Assembly (NCBI RefSeq): GCF_001522545.3 | Contig: NC_031770.1 | Coordinates: forward strand, 28,081,875 to 28,145,874 | Direction: 5' to 3' | Source: Parus major | Lineage: Eukaryota > Chordata > Aves > Passeriformes > Paridae | Length of the DNA stretch: 64,000 bases | Shown: positions 11,831-64,000 of the stretch, one piece after another | How positions within the stretch are numbered: position 1 is the first letter of the stretch | How the letters are laid out: the number at the start of each line of letters is the position of its first letter | The notes under the pieces: generated by a model | Database searches by the model: none | Told to the model about the DNA's origin: nothing | What the model saw: only the letters and a program-made list of their open reading frames with translations | Position numbers and translations under genes: made by a program

Positions 11831-14800
11831 GTAAGTGATGGTTTTCCTCACCAGTTTTTGATTACTGGTATGTTGTATCTTTGCAAAACGTTAAGCTTCT
11901 CTAGATTTTTTAATATACCTGAGAGAATTGCAGTCCTTGAGTCTAGCTGCTTCCTCTCAGTCATTCTGTATGTGTGTCTTCTCACAGGTAAGTACAGAAT
12001 GTTGTGAAACTCTCCCATGGGTTCTAAACTTTCAGCAAAAGCAGGTTTTGTTCTATGGGCTGTCTCATTGAGTTTAGCAGTAATCTCCAATGTGCCCTGT
12101 GCAGGGGGAAGCACACCTCTGTGCTCTGTCATTGAAGAGAGGCTGTAAATTACCCAGGTGTTTTTCCTGTTGTTCACCTGTCATACTTTTTTAGCTGAGG
12201 AGAGTAAATTAAGGTACAGCGTGGGTCTTTGTTTTCTGTGGTGTGGACATTGGGCAGGTGCCGTGAAGCTTTCCCATAGCCAGAGTGCAGAACACTTCCT
12301 AGACTTAGCATATTCCTGAATTTATATGTGAGGAATGGACAAGGTCCAGTCAGTGCTCTGGGCATCTTAGTTTGCTGTGTAATCCAGCTCAGCAGAGATG
12401 TTAGTGGGCTCTGGAAGAAAATTAATCACAGTCCTTTGACCTGTAAAGAAAGCTGATAATGTTTTAATGGTTGGAAAGGAAGGAATATGTACTTTGAGCA
12501 CTCCAGTAATCTTACAATGTGGGCACAAGGAAACAAGATCATGTGGAGAAACTGACTTGGATCCAAAACGCTGTTTGTAAGAAAATTAGCCAGAGAAATC
12601 CAAGAGGCTAAACTGGTACATTTATGTGAACACATTCCTGTCTTCCCATTCCCAGAAGTTGCATTCTGTGTAAGTGTATTATACTTGGTACCACACAGGC
12701 CTGGGATTTATGGCCTTTGGTACATTTTCTTTATTTTTGTTTTTTTAAGAATCTGCCCCCAGCAGGAGCCAGTACCAACCACTTGCCACATTTGAGAAGA
12801 TTCTTCTGTTACAGAATTTCTGCACAATTGTCAGGCTTTTAAATTGAGAAACCACTTCCCAAGTATGTGCCTGACAGTTTGACATCTCATTTTTCTACTG
12901 TTATCTGTTTATAAAAACAAACATAGCAAACCAAGAGGTTTCTGCAAGATGAAAAAGTAGCTTTAAAATGGTGTTACTAATATTAATGTAGGGATTTCTG
13001 TTACACATCCCCTTTTATTTTTTATCCCAATGTTTCTTTCTGTTTTTTTATAGTCCCATATGCACTCCAGGAATATGTTCTTATATTATTTATCATTCTC
13101 CACTCCCCTTGGATTTCTTCCTGTGCCCTGACAGCTTTATAGTGTTGTTTTCTGGCTCTGCTCCTTCAGTTACAGTTCTTCACAGGGGACTAATTTTTTG
13201 AGCAAATTTGGAACGGGCTTGGCCTCAAATGTGTGGTGCACAAGAATTTCAAGGCCTGGTTACACTGATGACACTGATTCCCCCAGAAAGGGGAAACTGC
13301 AGAGAGGCTTTGAGGAAGTGAGATATAGGGAAAGGGGTCTTTGTGGTTACTGAAGTTCCACAGGACACCTGCAGTAGTGTACAGGAGAGGACAACAACCA
13401 GGGCTAATCCCAATAATATACTCAGTCAGTTGTCTGTCTTCAGGAATCCAGTGTCTTTCTCTTTATTTTGAATTTAATAGTAAATGAGATTGCAAAGCTG
13501 AAAAGGAAGAGCTTAAGGAAGTACACTGGTCAGAGCTGTACAAGTGAGGAAGAACAAGTTAATTTTGACAGACCATTTTGTGTTAGAAACAGGAAAATAC
13601 AGGAAAATGGAAAGTGAACTGAATGCAGAGATGTATCCATGTCTTCATTGAAATGGAAGAGAAAGATGTAATTTACAGGCTGGTTAAAGGGCTTTTTTTT
13701 TCTTTTGATTCTAAAGAAGATGCCCTCTGTGAAGTTGCTTGGATTTTGGCATTTTCCAGACTGGGGGTGTAGAGCAGCTTCCTCCCTGGACATCGCAATT
13801 TGCTGCCAACCTGCCCTGCAAACTGAGAGCCCTCCAGTAGGGAAGGGGGTTCTCGTGGCTGGATTAATATCAAGCTCTGTATCTCTAGCAGGGTGGATGC
13901 TGCCAAAGGGTTTTGCTTCTCCTTTTGCATGCCTCTTGTGCCAGCCTATCTGTTTAGCTTCCTCTCTGCATGAGGAAGTGATAGTCTGTGATACAGTGTT
14001 ATCTACAGCCTGAACATCTTTAACGACCATCATCCTTCCTCTCTTGCCCTTAGCTTTTAAGCCATGCTGATTTTCCTAATTTCTTTTTTTCTCTCCTGTT
14101 TTATTCCTCCCGCCTCACTGTTTTTTGGAGGAACTACTCGCTAGGCTTGTACCCTGTTGAGGAATTATTTACTTAAACTTAATGCTGAAGCTTATGGTTT
14201 GGCATTTGTGTTAAAAGTTAAGCATACGTAGTTTTGATACTCCCATCCCTGACATTGGAATGAAGTGTCTTATGTGATTGTGCCAAACTGAGTGTGCTGA
14301 AAGCTTTTCCATTGGCCCATACCCTGGCAGATGTGGTGGGCCATCACTGAGTGCCTGTGCACTGACACAGAGACATCCCTTGTGACTTTAGATACATTCT
14401 GGTGAGGATGAAGAGTGCTGCAGAGACAGGCTACTGCTTCAACATCAGGAGACTCCGACTGCAGGAAAAGCTGGTCTTACTGAGATACGATCCCATTGGT
14501 AAGAGCTCAGGGAAGAAGTCAGCATGCTTTGTGTGAACTTCTCTGCCTCTGTGGGGGAAAAGATTTGAACGCAACAAGATTTTTACCATCTAAGTAGAAT
14601 ATGTCATAACATTATTCATACTCAAATGACTATACAGTTGCTGTTCTTCATGACATTCCAGTGGGAAGTAAATGTTACCCTCATTTTACAGATTGTGGCA
14701 GTGAAACAAAGTAATGACTTGCCTGACACATCAGAGACTTTGATGACAGCCATGCCACATGTCACTGGCGAAGTCAAGTGACACAGGAGTTCTTTCATTC

Positions 14801-16662
14801 TGTTTCTTTGTGTGGTTTGCCAGACTGTGCTACCTCCAACAGGCAGGCACAAAATAAGTGTTCTGTTAAGCTGCCATGGGAGCTCTAGACCAGAAATTTT
14901 AACCACCTCTTACAAAATGGACTTTTTCTTCTAAAGAAATAGGCACAAATTCTTCCTATTCCACAAATGATATCACTCTCCAGATGGCAATTAGTGGATT
15001 CTTTTCTTTTCCCCTGGTCCTTGCAGATTTGCTCAGTTTAAGAATCTGATTTGTTGGACAGGTTATAGCATCTGCCAAACTGCCTTTTGCTCACCAAGCT
15101 TTTTGAAAGGTGATTAAAGGTTCAACTTTCTCTAAGCATTAAAAAGCTGAATTTAATGTTAAAAAGTTTAATCTGGGTAAACTTGGAATTTAAGCCAAAC
15201 CATATTAGAAATAACACGGTGTAGCTAATGCAAAAAAGGCTTATTTAAATTTATAAAATACAAGAAATTTATAAAGCAGCTCTAAGTAGGTAATGCATGG
15301 TCAGTAGTTACATGATTTAAGCTTAATTTTTCTTAAAATATTATGTTCTTTTTAGAGGACTACCTTTTCATTCTCAGAGCTAACAGTACAGGAGCTTTGA
15401 TAGGTGAGAGAAACCACCAGAGAAGCAATATGCTATTATCAAAGGTGACAGAGGTTGTGGCTTTTCTTTAGAATTCCACACAGAAGGGGAATCGTAGATC
15501 TCTGGGATTATATTCTTGAATAAGAAAAATAAATTATTGCATTGAAACATTGTGCAGAGTGATCCTCCAGAAGCTTTGCAACTTTTAGGGGAAGTGAAGA
15601 AAGAGAACTCAGATAGAACATGTAGTAGGTTGCTGAAGAAAGCTTTGATCTTTGTAGCCTGTAGTAGAACACAAGTGAGAAATTGATGTGAGAAAGTGTT
15701 GCATGTGTGAAGGGAAGTAAATATGAGTCTAGATAAATCACATCAGGAATATGTTAGGAAGCATTTTCACTTGGCATGTGTTTTCACCTTGTTTTGTACT
15801 TCTCAGAAAGCTAGGATGTCCACAGAATGAAGCTTTTTAATGAAGTAGTGGCAGGATTGCCCAAGTTTCACTACCTCCCAGCTGCAGCAACAGAATCTGT
15901 ACTATCTGAAGTATTTTTTAAAACAAAACTTTTTTGTGGAGGAAGAGATTTTGTTGTGTGGATTGCTCTTGCCTAGCTTTCAAAGGAATTCATATAATGA
16001 GACTAACCAAACAGTGTTGATTTTCAGATGACATTGTAAAGCTTTGCTTAGATTTATTTTGTAATTTCTTGTTTTTATTAATGTATTGACTATGCTTAAC
16101 CTGCCCCTGCAGGGTTTTTTTTGGAACCACCTGCATCAGGCATTGTGGTCACTACCAGTTTGTGCCTCATTGAGAGTTCCACAGGACAACTGGTTAACTT
16201 CTCAGTCAGTGTGTGAGGCCAACTGGATCCAATGCATCATCCATAGTTGCTTGGGCTCTGGAGTTGAAGAGTAGCAGAAAGCTGAAAGAACCTATTTTTG
16301 TCCCTACATTGAACAGCTGTGACTCAGAAAAGTCACACAGAGCAGCTGTTAAGTGTTTTCAGTCACTTGCATCCTGATACTTATTCTCACAGAGGTAAAG
16401 TGGACATCTTAGGAACTAAAAATTACATGTGGTAAAGTGAAAGCACCACTCCTTCAAGAGTTGGTTAACAACAGTGCTCTGCCACTCAGTTGCTCCACAC
16501 TCATTTAAGCAGTGAAGGCAGCCGGGAGAAAAGGAACGTGGGCTGGTTGAATTGAATTTTAACACTTCAGTCTTCTTAACGGATTCTTTTTTCTCTTTCT
16601 TTTTCCCTGTAGCAAAACAGCGTGTCCTCTTCACAGAGAAGAGAAAAATCCGTTCTGTGTGA
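11812..16662 (+). CDS. MRPL33: Mitochondrial ribosomal protein L33 (bL33m), exons 2-4; exon 1 not visible
   Basis: Component of the large subunit of the mitochondrial ribosome and a member of the bacterial L33 (bL33) family. The reading is joined from 11812-11830, 14392-14498 and 16613-16662, all with GT donors and AG acceptors and continuous phase. It yields 54 residues: a lysine-rich 'AKSKSK' start, the core '[17 protein letters not shown]', then '[21 protein letters not shown]' and TGA. Human MRPL33 is 65 residues (from memory), so only about 10 N-terminal residues are missing; they belong to exon 1, probably inside the gap at 10737-11001. The only substitutions I notice are conservative, so the gene looks functional. 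It converges on RBKS, whose stop codon is 1.24 kb away. Recognition of the family is secure; the exact start is unknown. Confidence 0.95.
11831..14391 (+). other. MRPL33 intron 2 (2,561 nt)
   Basis: Starts GTAAGT and ends TTTAG. I see no RNA gene or mobile element. A 167-codon open frame on the - strand (13530-14033) and a 102-codon one on + (13705-14013) overlap in a slightly GC-richer patch; neither resembles a known family and I treat both as chance. Confidence 0.85.
14392..14498 (+). CDS. MRPL33: MRPL33 exon 3 (core of the protein)
   Basis: 107 nt, preceded by 'tgtgactttag' and followed by 'gtaagagctc'. It encodes from '[17 protein letters not shown]' through 'RYDPI', the conserved body of bL33m. 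Its length is not a multiple of three, so skipping it shifts the frame of exon 4. Confidence 0.95.
14499..16612 (+). other. MRPL33 intron 3 (2,114 nt)
   Basis: Starts GTAAGA and ends in a strong pyrimidine tract 'ctctttctttttccctgtag'. AT-rich; no gene, RNA or repeat family recognised within it. Confidence 0.85.
16613..16662 (+). CDS. MRPL33: MRPL33 exon 4, coding part
   Basis: The exon opens with CA, completing GCA (alanine) with the last G of exon 3, then encodes '[15 protein letters not shown]' and TGA at 16660-16662. This basic C terminus is typical of mammalian and avian MRPL33. Confidence 0.96.
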
Positions 16663-16808
16663 ACAATGTCTGGACTTGATTTATACATGAGAAGAGGATG
16701 GTCTGGGGGGATGATGGGGTGAACACTGATTCAGAAATCCAGAACACAGGCTGAAAAGAGAGGAAATGAACTGGGATCACCGTCTCCTGTGATTTGAAGG
16801 CCATTGTG

Positions 16809-16814
16809 AATAAA
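16809..16814 (+). terminator. Proximal polyadenylation signal of MRPL33
   Basis: Canonical AATAAA 147 nt after the MRPL33 stop codon. With use of this site the 3' UTR would be about 170 nt. Confidence 0.7.
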
Positions 16815-16868
16815 ACAATGTAGAGAGAAAAAATTCTTAATGTCTGGACATAGATCATCACAGTAACA

Positions 16869-16874
16869 TTTATT
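16869..16874 (-). terminator. Candidate polyadenylation signal of RBKS
   Basis: TTTATT on + is AATAAA on -. Scanning by eye downstream of the RBKS stop, this is the first canonical hexamer I find, giving a 3' UTR of about 1.05 kb. A variant TATAAA at 17321-17326 (-) would give a shorter one of about 0.6 kb. Confidence 0.45.
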
Positions 16875-16995
16875 TATCTTTTGAGTTATTTTTACAGTGC
16901 TCAATTAAAAAAAAATTAAATAGCAAATCCCATTGTCTGTGTTTTCTATTGTGAAAGAGGCTGTAATCTTCAAAGGAACTATTGTTTTATAAAGC

Positions 16996-17001
16996 AATAA
17001 A
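16996..17001 (+). terminator. Distal polyadenylation signal of MRPL33
   Basis: A second canonical AATAAA 334 nt after the stop codon. If used, the MRPL33 3' UTR would cover the - strand signal at 16869-16874. Confidence 0.5.
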
Positions 17002-17898
17002 AATTAACATTTTCCACAGCAGGAATTCAATGGCAGGATTGCAAGTTTTTCTAACCTACCAGCCACAGATGCGACAGTAGTGACCACCAGTTGGTGTCAT
17101 TACTTGGGGGGGGTAATGTTGCACCAGCTGAGGAAAGAAGGAATGGGGAACCTAGATGAGTTTTTGGATAAGCTATTAGTATGGTTAAAGGCCTGTATTA
17201 TTTTCAGCCAGGTTAGTAGGATGGTTTTTTCATTCCTGGGTTTTTGTCAAACATGAAAAGAGACAAGGTAGTTCTCTCATGTTCTTGTAAGATTTTTTTC
17301 CCTTAATTAGCCTGCCTGTGTTTATAGCAATGTGGCTAGAAGCATTTTTTCAAAGTCTACCTCAGTAGCAGTCCTGTCCTATTTGGAGTTGGAGGGACCT
17401 TCCTGAGTGTAGGGAAGCACTAAGTGCAGAGCACACCTGTGGCACATGGGCACAGGCAGGCCCAGGCTCAATACAGGGGACTTTGTTGTGAGCCAAACAC
17501 TAGCCCTGGTGTTTGAGCACTGAAGTTGCAGTCTCAAAGCTAATGCTGTGCTTCATGTGCTGCCACTTCACATCAGAAGTTCTGATAATACCAAGTAAAA
17601 ATACTGTCTGGAGCCCAATACCCTCCAGGTGTTTTGCTGTAAACTTAATGTAATTCAGTAGAGCACACTGTGGGACAGGCACAGGATTGTGTGGGGCCAG
17701 AGAGACCTGCTGTGCTGTGTTTGAAAGACCCACCACCTCCATCCCATCTGCTGTAGAACAGGAACACGCAGGATTCCTGAAATAAGAAGCAAAGAGACTC
17801 CTGGCCTTTCTAGTCAACAGAGGAGAACCTCAGTGGCAGTCAGGAGAATAATACTGTCTCATATGAGATAAAATCAGTACAGCAAGCTAGATAATCAA

Positions 17899-61906
<44,008 letters not shown>

Positions 61907-64000
61907 CTATACAAAAAACAAAAAAATGGGTTTTCTTTACAGAAAGGTGAGAGGATAAATGGGCCATCTTTAGACAACCAAATGCTCTACTGCAATTTAA
62001 ATATAATACTTTTAGTCTCAAAGCCCCTTGCCTTATTCATCAGCAAATAATAAATTACGAAATAATGGAAAAATGTATTAATAATATTAGCAAACAATAA
62101 GAACAGTGTTCTGCAGTTTTCTCCTGCTCTATTACAAACACCCATGTTGCCATATTCAAGCTTCATCCTTGTACAAACCTTGCACTCCTTTGACACTGAA
62201 ACTTCAGGAGATTTTAAAATCTAGACATGTACTGAATTTTTCAGCTTTGAATTGAAAGCATTGACATCAATTCTGGTGTCCTTCTTAACTGCTGTTTATA
62301 TTTTGAATTTTCTACCTCAAGTTTCCTTGGTGGAAAAATATCAAACTGTGTCTATGGGATAGAAAGTGACAATAAATACATCATTACTAATTCCTGCAAT
62401 TCTCAGGACTAAATGTACTATTTAGAAATTCAACATTTTTTGTTTGCATTATCCAGCAACAGCAAGTTGAGTTAGGGAGTTAAGCTATGGTAATTTATTT
62501 TTTTTTTAACAAGTTAAAAAGCTTGTCATTTCAGTTCCATTAATCTTTCTAGCTGAAAACAATTCTGCTTGCTATTTATTCAAACTAATATAAATTTCTT
62601 TTTGTTACATTACACAAGCTGAACAAAGCAGATGAGGTACATGGAGGAAAAAATAGTTTAATTCACTCAATATCATGTGAACATTTAAAATATATTTATA
62701 CAGCTAAAAAAGCTTTTGAGTCACCCCTCAGCCTGTCTTCAGCATACACAGCATGCGTTCCCAATTCCAAGAGTGAGTTGTGTATCCAAGCAGTGTCAAA
62801 GACCAACCAGTGCTACAGAAAGCGTTTTTGCAAGAGGAAAAAATAAACATCTTTCAGATTAGAAGCCAAATCGAGATCCTGGTTATGGGTCCAGAGGAGC
62901 CCTATCCTATTATCCATTATCCATCTTCTCATAAAAAGCACTACATAGCTAATGGTGTGCTTCAGTTACTAGAAGCACAGAAACACCTGTCTCTACTGGC
63001 TTTTGTTACAAATTTGTCTATTTATGAGTTCAGTCCTTCAGAAAGCTTAGAAAAGGCCTGAGTACCAGCTAATGATCACAAGAATTGAACACTTGGATTC
63101 AGAATTCTAAAATTTAAAGTGTCACAGATGGATGATTCTTCCCCTCATATATGTGATTGCATAACCATGATTTGAAACTTCAATTTCCTACAACATCTAT
63201 AAGGGCTTTTTCTAAAGCATTATTAAGGATTGTCCCAGTCTATCAGCAAAGCAAGACAGCAATTAAGTTCAGAATAGTTTAACCAGAGGAACTTTCCTCT
63301 AGTACATGGGAAAAAACCTCAAACAACCCAATATTTTCTTGGGTCACTATGTTGTTCGTTGTTTGCATATTAGAGTATTTCTGTATTTTTGACTACTCCC
63401 AGTTTGCCAGACACAGCACATTGTCAGAAGCCACCTCTTCTGACTGCTTTATGCTGGATGACTGCAGCCGTCTGCAATTTAAACCTGAGTTGTGCTCACT
63501 TCTGCAGCCTAACAGCTGTGCTCTGGAATACGTTCTGTCTGATGGTGTCACCTTCTCCCTCCCTTGCTACTATAATTCTTCAACAATTCTCACAGTCTGC
63601 TCAGTTAATTCAGCAACAAAATATTTCATAACTCTTCCAAAAGCTTAGCTGAAACTTCCTTCTTTCAGCTCTGGATTCTGCATGACTGACACACAGGTAT
63701 CCCTTACTCTTCAAATGTCAAAACAGCTGAGAGCAGCCATAGTACTTTTGCTTGCAGTAAGACATCTCAGGGCTAGAGGGAAGCCCTCCAAGGGATATCC
63801 ATGGAGGTTGCTTTCCTCTGGAAACTTTTTTCCATCAGTAGTTCATCCAACCAAGTTGGATATCCAACCCAGTTAATCCCAGTGCATTTGAAGGACTTCA
63901 TTTTTCCATTCAGGCTTTACCCCCAAGGAAGACAAGAGTATTAGACATCAGACTCAGACTCAGTTTAGATTAAAGGCATATTTACTGACCAAGTCAAATT
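61907..64000 (-). other. RBKS intron 2, partial
   Basis: Runs to the window edge. I find no sequence resembling ribokinase exon 2 (the GGKGAN region), so exons 1 and 2 lie further right. Open frames at 62780-63061 and 63349-63648 on + look like chance. Confidence 0.7.

Noticed and set aside
13530..14033. 167-codon open frame on - in MRPL33 intron 2
   Set aside because: Longest gap-free frame in the window, but no recognisable family and overlapped by another open frame on +; consistent with a patch poor in stop codons.

Overview
This is vertebrate nuclear DNA, most likely from a bird. Coding sequence sits in short exons bounded by GT/AG splice sites, introns run from about 2 to 19 kb, the background is AT-rich, and the recognisable interspersed repeats are CR1-type non-LTR retrotransposon fragments with the usual avian 3' end. 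Two protein-coding genes can be reconstructed exon by exon. They lie tail to tail: MRPL33 (mitochondrial large-subunit ribosomal protein bL33m) on the + strand at about 10.7-17.0 kb, and RBKS (ribokinase) on the - strand from 17.9 kb to beyond the right edge. As I recall, the same order and orientation is found in mammals.

Layout. 1-9.5 kb: no gene recognised, one small CR1 scrap near the left end. 9.5-10.65 kb: three CR1 3' fragments in alternating orientation that run up to a CpG-rich promoter block (10.65-11.1 kb), broken by a 265-base gap. MRPL33 exon 1 is not visible and is probably in that gap. Exons 2 (only 19 nt), 3 and 4 are clear and give 54 residues plus a stop. 16.66-17.90 kb: 1.2 kb between the two stop codons, with polyadenylation signals on both strands. 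17.9-61.9 kb: RBKS exons 8 to 3 in descending biological order, every junction in frame, giving 248 residues with the PfkB-family signatures NxxE and DTTGAGD. Exons 1 and 2 (about 74 residues in the human protein, from memory) lie past position 64000.

The RBKS introns hold two more CR1 copies (40.7-41.1 kb and 47.8-48.4 kb), a locally duplicated CR1 tail plus flank (58.0-58.85 kb), homopurine tracts, a hexamer repeat with a gap (30.1 kb), a tetranucleotide array with a gap (49.5-50.0 kb), and a compact GC-rich block with GC boxes and an AP-1-like site (38.33-38.53 kb).

The two genes are not functionally linked in any obvious way. One serves mitochondrial translation and the other phosphorylates ribose; what they share is a convergent 3' region. 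I found no operon, CRISPR array, phage, rRNA or tRNA gene, and no convincing new multi-gene system. The points most worth a second look are the exon 6 acceptor tract, the MRPL33 microexon and exon-3 skip frame, the convergent 3' ends, the intron-6 GC block, and the 58-kb duplication.
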